From assembly GCF_001882345.1 (NCBI RefSeq), contig NZ_MINL01000001.1, positions 2,972,419 through 3,036,418 on the forward strand: a DNA stretch of 64,000 nucleotides, in the 5' to 3' direction. A model generated the notes under the pieces. That model did no database searches. It had not been told where the DNA came from and was given only the letters and a program-made list of their open reading frames with translations. Source of the DNA: Halomonas sp. QHL1 (GTDB taxonomy: Bacteria; Pseudomonadota; Gammaproteobacteria; Pseudomonadales; Halomonadaceae). Every line of letters starts with the position of its first letter. Within the stretch, counting starts at the first letter, position 1. A program made the translations under genes and the position numbers. Shown in pieces: positions 25,829-34,872 of this stretch.

Positions 25829-27037
25829 ATGATCAATAAGCGCGCATTAGCCACCGCTGTGGCGGCCTCAACCCTGGCAATGACTGGATTCGCACAGGCA
25901 GAGGTCAAAGTTGGCTTCTTGGGCGGCTTTACCGGGGGAATCGAAAGTTTAACGCCACCGATTTTTGCCGGGGCGCAGCTAGCCGTAGAGCAGATCAATG
26001 AGCAGGGTGGCATTCTTGATGGCCAAACGCTGGTAATGCCGTCTGGTGATACCACCTGTTCCGATGCATCGGCTGCCTCTAACGCCGCCGACCGTATGGT
26101 GAACTCTGAAAATGTCACCGCGATTGTCGGTGCGCTGTGTACCGGTGCGACGATTGCCGCAGCTAACAACGCCGCCATTCCCGGTGGTGTGCTGATGGTA
26201 TCACCCGCTTCTACTGCGCCTGCAGTGACAGAGCTCGACGACAACGATCTAGTCTTCCGTACGGTGCCGTCCGATGCCTTCCAGGGAGAAATGCTGGCTA
26301 AGCTGCTGCTGGAAAAAGGCATCGATGCGGTAGCGGTCACCTACGTCAACAACGATTATGGTCAAGGGCTTTCAGACGCCTTTAGCACCGCTTTTGAAGC
26401 GGGCGGTGGTGAGATTGCCGAAAACCTCGCCCATGAAGATAACCGCGCTGATTATCGCTCTGAGCTAGGCTCATTATCAGTCAGTGGCGTTGATACCCTC
26501 GTCGTATTGGCCTACGCCGACACCTCCGGTCAAACGGTGTTGCGTCAAGCCTATGAAAGCGGGATGTTTACCCAGTACGTAGGTGCTGACGGCATGGTCG
26601 GCGATAGCCTGATCGAGGCTATTGGCGCTGATATCTTGGACGGTATGATCGCCACGCGCCCCGGCAGCCCTGATCTGCCCGGCACCGATATCTTTATCGA
26701 AGCCGCCGAAGCCGCTGATTTAGACCCGAGTGCGGTATTTGCCGCCCAAGCCTACGACGCCGCTTTCCTGATTGCGTTGGCGATTGAGCAGAACGGCAAC
26801 GCTGAGCGTGAAGGCCTTTCCGAAGCGCTGCGCAGTGTTTCCAGCGCCCCTGGCGAGGTCATTCTGCCCGGCGAGTGGGAAAAAGCGGTTGAGTTGATTG
26901 CCGCAGGCACCGATATCAACTACGAAGGCGCCTCTGGTTCGCATGAGTTTGATGAAAACGGCGACGTGCCTGGCGTGGTAGTAGAAATGGTTGTAGAAGA
27001 CGGCACCTTTACCGGCAAAGGTCAGGTTGATCTTTAA
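25829..27037 (+). CDS. branched-chain amino-acid type ABC transporter substrate-binding protein
   Basis: A 402-residue periplasmic binding protein of the LivJ/LivK-like class (type I fold). A signal peptide of about 24 residues ends in FAQA. The mature protein begins EVKVGFLGGFTG, with the family features AGAQLAVEQINEQGG, GALCTGATIAAAN and YVNNDYGQG. A GGGAG ribosome-binding site precedes ATG. It is convergent with livM and separated from it by a strong terminator, so this receptor is transcribed apart from its presumed membrane partners. The ligand could be Leu/Ile/Val or another amino acid, and cannot be fixed from sequence. Confidence 0.9.
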   Translation: MINKRALATAVAASTLAMTGFAQAEVKVGFLGGFTGGIESLTPPIFAGAQLAVEQINEQGGILDGQTLVMPSGDTTCSDASAASNAADRMVNSENVTAIVGALCTGATIAAANNAAIPGGVLMVSPASTAPAVTELDDNDLVFRTVPSDAFQGEMLAKLLLEKGIDAVAVTYVNNDYGQGLSDAFSTAFEAGGGEIAENLAHEDNRADYRSELGSLSVSGVDTLVVLAYADTSGQTVLRQAYESGMFTQYVGADGMVGDSLIEAIGADILDGMIATRPGSPDLPGTDIFIEAAEAADLDPSAVFAAQAYDAAFLIALAIEQNGNAEREGLSEALRSVSSAPGEVILPGEWEKAVELIAAGTDINYEGASGSHEFDENGDVPGVVVEMVVEDGTFTGKGQVDL

Positions 27038-27060
27038 ACTTCACGCTAAGCTTTAAAACA

Positions 27061-27095
27061 AATGCCCGGCTGTTACCAGCCGGGCATTTTTTTTT
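27061..27095 (+). terminator. intrinsic terminator after the binding-protein gene
   Basis: A 12-bp perfect stem AATGCCCGGCTG / CAGCCGGGCATT with loop TTAC is followed by seven Ts. On the minus strand the following T run is poorer (TTTGTTTT), but it may also serve livM. Confidence 0.93.
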
Positions 27096-27114
27096 GGGTC
27101 AGCAGGTGAGAGGA

Positions 27115-28440
27115 TCAGCTGTGGCTTTTGATCTTCTCGGGTAGCAGCCCTTTGGGCGCGAAGCGCAGCACCATGGTGATCAGCAGGCCAATCACCAGTA
27201 CCCGGGCCTGCAGGGCGCGGCTATCCATATTGCCGGGCGCATCCCAACCGAAAGCGCCTTCGCCAAAGGACACCGCTAACTGCATTAAGAACAGCGCCAG
27301 GGGCTCCGACATAATCCAGATGATATAGACCGCCACCGCGCCAAAAATGGTGCCCAGGTTATTGCCCGGCCCGCCAAGTATCACCATTACCAACACCAGG
27401 AAGGTATGGTTAAGCGGCAGGTAGCCTTGAGGGTCGAAGAGGCTGTTGAAAGTGCCCAGTATGCCGCCGCCTAAGCCCATCAGAATGCAGCCCAGCACGA
27501 AGATTTCCAGCCGCCGCTTATTGATATCCTTGCCCATGGCCGCAGCGGAAACTTCGTTATCGCGAATCGCCCGGATCATGCGTCCCCATGGGGCGTTGTA
27601 GGCGCGATTGAGCAGAAAGAAGATCACCGCAATGATCACCGCGGTAAAAGAAAGATAGATGGCCCGGGAGATCGTGAAGCCTAATTCGGCAGGCCCCGGT
27701 GTGGGCCAGGGGAGTGGGGAAACCGTGGCGGTGCCGCGGGTAAGCCAGTCAGAGTTTTTCAGAAACGCTTTGATGATTTCGGCAATGCCCAGCGTGGCAA
27801 TGGCCAGATAGTCGCTGCGTAAACCCAGACAGATATGGCCAATAAAATAGCCAACGCCACCCGCCAAGGCGCCACCGACAATCCAGCCGATCCAAGGCGG
27901 TAAGCCAAGCCCACCGACAAAGCCTGCCTGGTTTTCAATCGCATCAGTGACTTCGCGCAGTTGGCTAATCACCACAAGGTAAAGCACGAGACCCAACACC
28001 ACCGCGATAAACGTACGCAGGGGCTTGGGTACGCCCAGTCGATCCAGCTTGCTGGCGCCAACGATCAGCAGTATGGCGGCAGCGCCATACAGCAATACGC
28101 GGCCAAATTCTCCGGGTAGCGCCGTGCCCCAGAAAGCATCGTTGACCGGTACGCTGAAGAACATTGCACAGAAGCCACCCAGAGCGACAAAGCCCATGAC
28201 CCCGGCGTTGAACTGTCCCGCGTAGCCCCATTGAATCGTTAACCCCAGCGCCAGAATGGCGTAGCAGGCGGCTTCCACCAGCATGCGCGTGCTGTAGGCG
28301 GCGCCCATAATGGCGTAAACCGCTAAAATAGCCACGAGCAGCACACCAAACAGAATTAGCTCGCGCAGCGGAAAGCGACGTCTAGGCGCGGCCTCTTGGG
28401 GGGTGTAGGCAGGGTTGCGCGTTTTTTCTGAGTTGCTCAT
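27115..28440 (-). CDS. livM: branched-chain amino-acid ABC transporter permease LivM
   Basis: A 441-residue inner-membrane permease with about ten hydrophobic segments. The family loop GRMIRAIRDNEVSAAAMGKD, which contacts the ATPases, is in the second half. It is longer than typical LivM core domains because of an extra hydrophilic N-terminal tail of about 25 residues. ATG at 28440 overlaps the livH stop by one base (TAATG), so it is translationally coupled. It ends the livG-F-H-M operon. Confidence 0.92.
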   Translation of the reverse strand: MSNSEKTRNPAYTPQEAAPRRRFPLRELILFGVLLVAILAVYAIMGAAYSTRMLVEAACYAILALGLTIQWGYAGQFNAGVMGFVALGGFCAMFFSVPVNDAFWGTALPGEFGRVLLYGAAAILLIVGASKLDRLGVPKPLRTFIAVVLGLVLYLVVISQLREVTDAIENQAGFVGGLGLPPWIGWIVGGALAGGVGYFIGHICLGLRSDYLAIATLGIAEIIKAFLKNSDWLTRGTATVSPLPWPTPGPAELGFTISRAIYLSFTAVIIAVIFFLLNRAYNAPWGRMIRAIRDNEVSAAAMGKDINKRRLEIFVLGCILMGLGGGILGTFNSLFDPQGYLPLNHTFLVLVMVILGGPGNNLGTIFGAVAVYIIWIMSEPLALFLMQLAVSFGEGAFGWDAPGNMDSRALQARVLVIGLLITMVLRFAPKGLLPEKIKSHS

Positions 28441-29444
28441 TAGATCACCTTGCCCTTAAAGAGTCCGGTGGGACGCCACACCAGAATGGCTACCAGAATG
28501 AAAAACGGCACCACAATTTTATACTCGGTACCCACAAAGGCCAGGTTCGACGGTAGCTCCAGCCAAGTGGGCAAGCTGTCGCGGAAGGGGCGCAGCAGCA
28601 CGTTCCAGTTAAACACCGCCAGGGTTTCGGCAAAGCCGACCACAAAGCCCCCCGCAATGGCGCCGTAAGGGTGGCCAACACCCCCCACAATGGCGGCGGC
28701 GAAAATAGGCAGCAGCAGGAAGAAGCTTAAATCGGGTTTAAAGGTGACATCCAGGGAGAGCAGCGTTCCGGCAATAGCGGCCAGCGCCCCGGCGATTATC
28801 CAGGTCACAGCCACAATGGTATTGGTATTAATACCCGATGCCTGGGCGAGTTCAGGGTTATCCGACATGGCGCGCATTGCCTTGCCTAACCGCGAACGGT
28901 TAAGGAAAAGGTGTAGTGCGACGACGGCAACGATGGTAATCACAAATAGATAAATCTGCGGCTCGGTAACCACAATCGGAGCCCGGGCACCCTCGAAGGG
29001 CAGGGCCAGGCGGAAGATCTCTTTGCGGTCATCGACATATAAACTCTGCCCGCCGGTGCCCGAAAAGAGCCGAATCAAGCCCTGCAGAATCAGCGTGACC
29101 CCCAGCGAGCCAATCACCAGCACAATCGGTTTGACCCCATGGGCACGTAGCGGTTTATAGAAGGTCTTGTCGATGCCCACGGCCAAGGCGGCGGTCAGCA
29201 GCATCGCCAGCGGCAGCATTAGCACGGCGGTGGGTACGCCCAGGCTGGCGCCAGCCGCCGGGAAGGCCGTGGTGAGCAGCAGCACCATAAAGGCGCCGAA
29301 GGTCATCATGTCGGCGTGGGCGAAGTGGGCAAAGCGCATAATGCTGAAAATCAGCGTTACCCCAATGGCTCCGATGGCATAAATGGAGCCGCTGACGCTG
29401 CCCGAAATCACCACATTATTGATGAAAAAAACCAGTTCGTTCAC
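28440..29444 (-). CDS. livH: branched-chain amino-acid ABC transporter permease LivH
   Basis: A 334-residue permease with about eight membrane segments. The family N-terminus NELVFFINNVVISGSVSGS and the loop GKAMRAMSDNPELAQASGI are present. The start is GTG at 29444, supported by AGGGAG seven bases upstream. The longer open frame to 29552 overlaps livF and is not used. It partners LivM to form the channel. Confidence 0.93.
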   Translation of the reverse strand: MNELVFFINNVVISGSVSGSIYAIGAIGVTLIFSIMRFAHFAHADMMTFGAFMVLLLTTAFPAAGASLGVPTAVLMLPLAMLLTAALAVGIDKTFYKPLRAHGVKPIVLVIGSLGVTLILQGLIRLFSGTGGQSLYVDDRKEIFRLALPFEGARAPIVVTEPQIYLFVITIVAVVALHLFLNRSRLGKAMRAMSDNPELAQASGINTNTIVAVTWIIAGALAAIAGTLLSLDVTFKPDLSFFLLLPIFAAAIVGGVGHPYGAIAGGFVVGFAETLAVFNWNVLLRPFRDSLPTWLELPSNLAFVGTEYKIVVPFFILVAILVWRPTGLFKGKVI

Positions 29445-29460
29445 GTGTATCTCCCTGGGG

Positions 29461-30180
29461 CTAGCCGCCCAAAAAGCTTTTGGCGACATCGGGGTCGGCG
29501 AGCAGTGCGGCCCCAGTGTCGGTAAAGCGGTTTTGGCCAGCGGCCAGCACAAAGCCTTTATCGGCTATCGCGAGTGCCTGTTTGGCGTTCTGTTCCACCA
29601 TCAAAATACCCACGCCAGCGGCGTTGATCTGTTTGACGCGGTCGAAAATCTCATTCATATACAGCGGCGACAGCCCCGCGGTGGGTTCGTCCAGCAACAG
29701 CAGGCTCGGCTCGGCCATCAAGGCGCGCCCCATGGCGACCATTTGGCGCTGTCCACCAGAAAGCTCACCGGCAGGCTGGCGGCGCTTTTCGTACAGCGGT
29801 GGGAAAAACTCATAGATCTGCGCGAGCATGCGCTTGACGTTTTGCGGCTTTAAAAAGGCGCCCATCTCCAGGTTTTCCTGCACCGAAAGGCTGGGGAAAA
29901 CGTTCTTCTCCTGGGGTACGAAGCCCATGCCGCGCTGCACCAGCTGGTTAGGTGGCAGGTTTTGGATTGGCTGGCCGTTAAGCAGTATCTCGCCCTGATT
30001 AACATGCAGCAGGCCAAAGACGGCTTTCAGCATGGTGGATTTGCCCGCCCCGTTAGGACCGACGATAACCCCGACCTCATCGGCCTCCAGCGTCATGTTT
30101 ACCCCGTTAAGGATATTCATGCCGCCATAGCCGCCGTGCACATCCCGTGCGTCGATTAATGGCCTGGTTGTTGATGACAT
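29461..30180 (-). CDS. livF: branched-chain amino-acid ABC transporter ATPase LivF
   Basis: A 239-residue ATPase. Walker A GPNGAGKST, signature LSGGQRQM and Walker B LLLLDEPTAGLSP are all intact. FVPQEKNVFPSLSV is the LivF-type Q-loop region. ATG at 30180 has only a weak ribosome-binding site. A hairpin GTCGCT-TAGC-AGCGAC (30201-30216) lies in the 75-bp gap after livG. Confidence 0.94.
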   Translation of the reverse strand: MSSTTRPLIDARDVHGGYGGMNILNGVNMTLEADEVGVIVGPNGAGKSTMLKAVFGLLHVNQGEILLNGQPIQNLPPNQLVQRGMGFVPQEKNVFPSLSVQENLEMGAFLKPQNVKRMLAQIYEFFPPLYEKRRQPAGELSGGQRQMVAMGRALMAEPSLLLLDEPTAGLSPLYMNEIFDRVKQINAAGVGILMVEQNAKQALAIADKGFVLAAGQNRFTDTGAALLADPDVAKSFLGG

Positions 30181-30255
30181 AAGCAAAGTATTCCAGCAAG
30201 GTCGCTTAGCAGCGACGTCATTATATTAATTGGCTAATGGGAGAAACCGTCACGC

Positions 30256-31026
30256 TTAAGCGGCATCGGTACCGAAGTAGGCCTCAATGACCTCAGGATT
30301 ATTCTGGATATCGTTGATATGCCCCTCCACCATTACGCTGCCTTGAGCCAGCACGATAACCGGGTCACAAAGGCGGGCAATCATCTCCATATCGTGCTCA
30401 ATGACCAGGAAGGTGTAACCCATTTCGCGGTTGAGCCGCTCAATATTGCCGATCAAGTCGCCCAGCAGGGTGCGATTCACCCCGGCAGCGATCTCATCAA
30501 GGAGCACCACCTTGGCATTGGTCATCATGGTGCGCCCAAGCTCAAGCAGCTTCTTCTGCCCACCCGATAAGTTACCGGCCAGCTCGTTGCGCACGTGGTG
30601 TAGGCCAACGAAATCGATGACTTCCAGGGCACGGCGGCGCACCTCAGCTTCTTCCCGCTGCACCTTGCCAGGCTTTAGCCAGGCGCTGAAGAGGTCTTCA
30701 CCGGCTTGTTTGGGCGGCACCATCATCAAATTTTCCAGCGCGCTCATCTGGCTGAACTCGTGGGCGATCTGAAAGGTGCGCAGTAAGCCGCGATGAAAGC
30801 GCTGGTCGGCGCTAAGCGAGGTAATGTCTTCACCATCGAGCAGGACGTGGCCACTGTCGGGGGTCAAGGCACCGGCAATGAGGTTAAACAGAGTAGATTT
30901 ACCCGCGCCGTTGGGGCCAATCATGCCGGTAATGGAACCCTTCTCCACTTGAATGGAGCAGTCGTTAATTACCTGCAGGCCGCCGAACGCTTTGTTGACT
31001 CGCTGTACATCAATAAGAGGGTTCAT
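30256..31026 (-). CDS. livG: branched-chain amino-acid ABC transporter ATPase LivG
   Basis: A 256-residue ATPase, first gene of the liv run. Walker A GPNGAGKST, signature LSGGQKKLLELG and Walker B VVLLDEIAAGVN are intact; the DEIAAG form (in place of DEPxAG) is usual for LivG. The H-loop is VIEHDMEMI. TGGAG precedes ATG at 31026. Confidence 0.94.
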   Translation of the reverse strand: MNPLIDVQRVNKAFGGLQVINDCSIQVEKGSITGMIGPNGAGKSTLFNLIAGALTPDSGHVLLDGEDITSLSADQRFHRGLLRTFQIAHEFSQMSALENLMMVPPKQAGEDLFSAWLKPGKVQREEAEVRRRALEVIDFVGLHHVRNELAGNLSGGQKKLLELGRTMMTNAKVVLLDEIAAGVNRTLLGDLIGNIERLNREMGYTFLVIEHDMEMIARLCDPVIVLAQGSVMVEGHINDIQNNPEVIEAYFGTDAA

Positions 31027-31044
31027 GGTGTCTCCACGCGATAC

Positions 31045-31064
31045 AGGCGGCTAAAAAGCCGCCT
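31045..31064. other. stem-loop between the SNF symporter and livG
   Basis: A perfect 8-bp stem AGGCGGCT / AGCCGCCT with an AAAA loop lies in the 49-bp gap between the two genes, both minus strand. No T run follows in the direction of transcription, so termination would have to be Rho-dependent. It may instead be an mRNA-stability element. Confidence 0.4.
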
Positions 31065-31075
31065 GCGCACTGTTA

Positions 31076-32521
31076 TTAAGTTGTTTGTCGTGGTTTTTTT
31101 AGCCAACGCTGGCTGGTTGCAAAGGCCCCAATCATGAGCAGCGCACCGAGGGTGGGGATCAAATAGCCATCCACCTGAGGAATGGTGCGTAAAAACACAA
31201 AGGACACCGCAGCAGGCGCCACAAAGCGCACTAGAAAACGCCATAGCTTAAACCAGGTGACGCTGCTGCCCAGTTCTTTCATCACTTCACTCTGGGTTAG
31301 CGCCCAGCCGGCAAACAGGGCTATCAGCAGACCGCCCACCGGCATAAAGATATTGGTAAGTAGCTCGATAAACTCAAACGCACTGCGCCCAAACAGGCTA
31401 TGGAATATCGTCCCCTCGGCCCAAATGTTGAAGCTAACCACGGTCAGCAAACCCATTGCCCAGGCGGCGATGACCATGATCGTGACCGCTTGTGGCCGGG
31501 TCATGTCAAAGCGCTCCACCAGGAAGGCGGCGACAGGTTCGATCAGCGAAATAGAGGAGCTGATAGCGGCGCCGAGCACCAGGATAAAGAACACCCCGCC
31601 GACCAAAGCGCCAAACGGCATCTCGGCAAACGCCAGCGGTAGGGTGACAAACATCAGCCCAGGGCCTTGTCCGGTTTCCAAACCAGCGCCAAATACCAAA
31701 GCAAAAATGGCCAAGCCAGCGACCATCGCCACGGCGGTATCGACAATAGCGACGGCAAAGGCGGTGCGGGTCAGCGACACATCGCTGGGCATATAGGCGC
31801 CGTAGGCCATAATTGCACCCATCCCCAAGCTAAGGGTGAAGAATGACTGCCCCATGGCCTGCAGCCATCCCTCAAGGCTGAGGTCGGCGATATTAAACGT
31901 GAACAGGAAGCTGGCGGCGGCGCCTATATCGCCATTCACCACGCCGTATGCCAGCACCACCAGCAGAATCACAAACAGCGCGGGCATCATAATGCGCAGG
32001 CCTGATTCGATGCCTTTATGAATTCCCATACCCACAATCAGCGCGGACGCGGCAATGAAAAGGGTGTGATAGAGCGTCATTAAGCCAGGAGCGGCCAGCA
32101 GCGCATCAAAGCCATCGCTAATGGTCTGCGCATCGGCTCCGACCAGTGAGCCGGTCAGCATCAGCCAAGTGTAGTGAATCGCCCAGCCGGCAATCACCGA
32201 ATAGAAGCTTAAAATCAAAAACGCCGAGGCGGCGCCTAGCCAGCCGATGGTTTCCCAGGCCCGTGAGGTACCGTGGGTTTTGGTCAGGTGCCGCATGCCC
32301 ATAATCGGGCTCTGGCGGCTATTGCGACCCAGCATGATCTCGGCAATCAGAATCGGGATGCCGACGGCGAAGATCGTCAGCGCGTAGACCAATATAAAGG
32401 CACCGCCACCGTTTTCACCGGTGAGGTAGGGGAAGCGCCACAGATTGCCTAGGCCGACGGCGGAGCCAACGGCGGCGAGAAGAAAGGTACCTTTATGCGT
32501 CCAGACGTTTTGACCGCTCAT
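31076..32521 (-). CDS. sodium-dependent SNF/NSS family transporter
   Basis: A 481-residue symporter with 11-12 membrane segments. The helix-1 signature AAVGSAVGLGNLWRFPYLTG, containing the unwound sodium/substrate site, and GGGAFILVY are diagnostic of the neurotransmitter:sodium symporter family. It takes up an amino acid or related solute with sodium, consistent with a salt-adapted host; the substrate is not predictable. The start at 32521 (MSGQNVWTHKGTF) is chosen because the conserved region begins there. The longer frame to 32572 adds no conserved sequence. The ribosome-binding site is weak. Confidence 0.9.
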   Translation of the reverse strand: MSGQNVWTHKGTFLLAAVGSAVGLGNLWRFPYLTGENGGGAFILVYALTIFAVGIPILIAEIMLGRNSRQSPIMGMRHLTKTHGTSRAWETIGWLGAASAFLILSFYSVIAGWAIHYTWLMLTGSLVGADAQTISDGFDALLAAPGLMTLYHTLFIAASALIVGMGIHKGIESGLRIMMPALFVILLVVLAYGVVNGDIGAAASFLFTFNIADLSLEGWLQAMGQSFFTLSLGMGAIMAYGAYMPSDVSLTRTAFAVAIVDTAVAMVAGLAIFALVFGAGLETGQGPGLMFVTLPLAFAEMPFGALVGGVFFILVLGAAISSSISLIEPVAAFLVERFDMTRPQAVTIMVIAAWAMGLLTVVSFNIWAEGTIFHSLFGRSAFEFIELLTNIFMPVGGLLIALFAGWALTQSEVMKELGSSVTWFKLWRFLVRFVAPAAVSFVFLRTIPQVDGYLIPTLGALLMIGAFATSQRWLKKPRQTT

Positions 32522-32660
32522 GGGTATAGAGTGTCCGTATTTGGGGGTCAGGATGGGGTGATATCCAAACACCTGTATGAATATAACGATGTCAGCGTGC
32601 CTTGGACGCGCTGAATTTAGCGTTACTGTGCGATAGAACGCGGCGCCTTTCCAGCGTATT

Positions 32661-32682
32661 AGCGTTTAGGCTGCGTTTAGGG
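32661..32682. repeat. two tandem 11-bp repeats upstream of the SNF symporter
   Basis: AGCGTTTAGGC is followed directly by TGCGTTTAGGG, 9 of 11 identical. They lie in the 220-bp gap between the SNF gene and the typA terminator, which holds no gene. Confidence 0.55.
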
Positions 32683-32742
32683 CGCTATCTTGGCAAGGGG
32701 TTTACGCTGGGGGCTGATGTTAGCGCAAAAGGGAGAAGGCAT

Positions 32743-32768
32743 AAAAAAACCCGCTTTCGCGGGTTTTT
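32743..32768 (-). terminator. intrinsic terminator of typA
   Basis: A 10-bp stem AAAAACCCGC / GCGGGTTTTT with a 4-base loop is followed on the minus strand by further Ts. It begins 24 bases after the typA stop. Confidence 0.92.
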
Positions 32769-32791
32769 GGGTACTCACTGCTTGGAGCGGG

Positions 32792-34642
32792 TTACTTCTT
32801 GCTGTAACGCTTACGCTCGGTCTCTTTCAGCAGCTTTTTACGCAGGCGGATATGCACCGGCGTGACTTCGACTAGCTCGTCGGAGTCGAGGAACTCGATT
32901 GCCTGCTCCAGGGAGAACTTAACCGGCGGGGTCAGTACGATGTTCTCATCGTTACCGGTGGAGCGCATGTTGTCGAGCTTCTTGCCTTTAGTGGGGTTAA
33001 CCACCATGTCGTTAGCGCGGTTGTTAATACCGATCAGCATGCCTTCGTAGACTTCCGTGGCGTGATCGATAATCAGCTTGCCGCGCTCTTGCAACGCATA
33101 TAGCGCGTAGGCAAGGGCTTTACCGTCAACCATTGAAACCAGTACGCCGTTACGACGCTCAATAGAGGCTTCAGGCTTCAGCGGGCCGTAGTGATCAAAA
33201 CGGCTGGTCAGGATGCCGGTGCCTGAGGTCAGGGTCAAAAACTGGCCACGGAAACCGATCAAGCCACGGGCAGGAATGATGAAGTCCAGGCGAACCCGCC
33301 CTTTACCGTCCGGCAGCATGTTGGTCATCTCGCCTTTACGGTAGCCCAGCTCTTCCATGATCGAGCCTTGGTGCTGCTCTTCACAGTCGATGATGACTTC
33401 TTCGTAGGGCTCCTGCTTCTCACCGTCGATCTCTTTGATGATAACTTCGGGGCGGCCTACGGCCAGCTCAAAGCCTTCACGACGCATGGTTTCGATCAGC
33501 ACTGAGAGGTGCAGCTCGCCACGGCCAGAAACCTTGAACTTCTCAGGGGTTTCGCCCTGTTCAACGCGCAGTGCTACGTTGTGGATCAGCTCTTGATCAA
33601 GGCGATCCTTGATATTACGGCTGGTCACAAACTTGCCATCTTTACCGGCGAACGGTGAATCGTTGACCTGGAAGGTCATTGAAACGGTCGGCTCGTCGAC
33701 GGACAGCGGCGGCAGCGCCTCGACCTTGGCCGGATCGCATAGCGTATCCGAAATCGACAGATCGTCGATGCCAGTAACACAGACGATATCGCCCGCGGTG
33801 GCTTCGTTGGTCTGCACGCGCTCAAGGCCCATATGGGTCATGACCTGGCCGATTTTACCCTTACGCACATTGCCATCAACGCCGATGATCGACACCTGCT
33901 GGTTCGGTTTCACCGCGCCACGCTTGATGCGACCCAGGCCGATAACGCCTACGTAGCTGTTGTAATCCAGTGCTGAGATCTGCATCTGGAAAGGGCCGTC
34001 AAGTTCAACCTTCGGCGGCTCAACGATATCGACGATGGCCTGGAACATGGGATCCATGTTGTCAGCGAGCTCTTCAGGATCCATACCGGCAATGCCGTTT
34101 AGGGCGGAGCAGTAGATGATCGGGAAATCGAGCTGTTCGTCAGACGCGCCCAGGTTGTCGAACAGATCAAAAATCTGGTCGATAACCCAATCAGGGCGTG
34201 CGCCCGGACGGTCAATTTTGTTGACCACCACGATCGGCCGCAGCCCTTGGGCGAATGCTTTTTGGGTCACAAAGCGGGTTTGCGGCATCGGACCATCAAC
34301 GGCGTCTACTAGCAGTAGCACCGAATCGACCATTGACATGACGCGCTCAACTTCGCCGCCGAAATCGGCGTGCCCAGGCGTATCCACGATGTTGATGTGG
34401 TAGCCGTTACCTTGGCTGTCTTGCCATTGAATGGCCGTGTTCTTGGCCAAAATGGTAATGCCACGCTCTTTTTCCTGATCGTTTGAGTCCATGATGCGCT
34501 CTTGACCTTCTGCTTTACGGTCAAGGGTGCCGGACTGGCTCAGGAGTTTGTCGACCAGTGTGGTTTTACCATGGTCAACGTGGGCTATGATCGCGACGTT
34601 GCGCAGGTTATTAACCGCGCTGGAGTTTTGCTGGTTTTGCAT
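32792..34642 (-). CDS. typA: translational GTPase TypA/BipA
   Basis: A 616-residue ribosome-associated GTPase involved in 50S assembly at low temperature and stress adaptation. G1 reads [10 protein letters not shown]2 lies in KERGITI, G3 is DTPGHADF and G4 is [10 protein letters not shown], followed by the domain II-V architecture shared with EF-G. Length fits E. coli BipA (607). The start at 34642 ([19 protein letters not shown]) is chosen from family alignment; the open frame extends further upstream to 34795 without conserved sequence. The ribosome-binding site is weak. Confidence 0.96.
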   Translation of the reverse strand: MQNQQNSSAVNNLRNVAIIAHVDHGKTTLVDKLLSQSGTLDRKAEGQERIMDSNDQEKERGITILAKNTAIQWQDSQGNGYHINIVDTPGHADFGGEVERVMSMVDSVLLLVDAVDGPMPQTRFVTQKAFAQGLRPIVVVNKIDRPGARPDWVIDQIFDLFDNLGASDEQLDFPIIYCSALNGIAGMDPEELADNMDPMFQAIVDIVEPPKVELDGPFQMQISALDYNSYVGVIGLGRIKRGAVKPNQQVSIIGVDGNVRKGKIGQVMTHMGLERVQTNEATAGDIVCVTGIDDLSISDTLCDPAKVEALPPLSVDEPTVSMTFQVNDSPFAGKDGKFVTSRNIKDRLDQELIHNVALRVEQGETPEKFKVSGRGELHLSVLIETMRREGFELAVGRPEVIIKEIDGEKQEPYEEVIIDCEEQHQGSIMEELGYRKGEMTNMLPDGKGRVRLDFIIPARGLIGFRGQFLTLTSGTGILTSRFDHYGPLKPEASIERRNGVLVSMVDGKALAYALYALQERGKLIIDHATEVYEGMLIGINNRANDMVVNPTKGKKLDNMRSTGNDENIVLTPPVKFSLEQAIEFLDSDELVEVTPVHIRLRKKLLKETERKRYSKK

Positions 34643-34817
34643 GCTGAGAGAGAACTCTTGTGAACACCCGTTCGTCCACGGGTCGGAAAATGCGGGTCGC
34701 AAGGGCTGGCAATTTGCCGACCATATTGGCTCTGGGCTTGCGTCCAATAGCCATTCTACCATGCCAAAGGCTTCGCTGATATTACTGCCTCTCATATCAA
34801 CCTTGGTCTAGGAATGT

Positions 34818-34846
34818 TTTCGCCATGAACCTCCATCCGCTAGACT
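34818..34846 (+). promoter_or_regulatory. candidate promoter and palindrome upstream of birA
   Basis: TTTCGC (34818-34823) and TAGACT (34841-34846) are spaced by 17 bases. The -10 sits within a perfect inverted repeat CGCTAG-A-CTAGCG (34838-34850). The site does not match the known BirA operator half-site TTGTAAAC, so BirA autoregulation is not suggested. Confidence 0.4.
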
Positions 34847-34872
34847 AGCGCTTTTCCCACTGGGGCAGGAGC

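Noticed and set aside
31045..31064. Intrinsic terminator after the SNF symporter
   Set aside because: The stem is good but no T run follows on the minus strand; kept only as a stem-loop.
34838..34850. BirA operator overlapping the birA promoter
   Set aside because: The palindrome CGCTAG-A-CTAGCG does not resemble the known biotin operator half-site.
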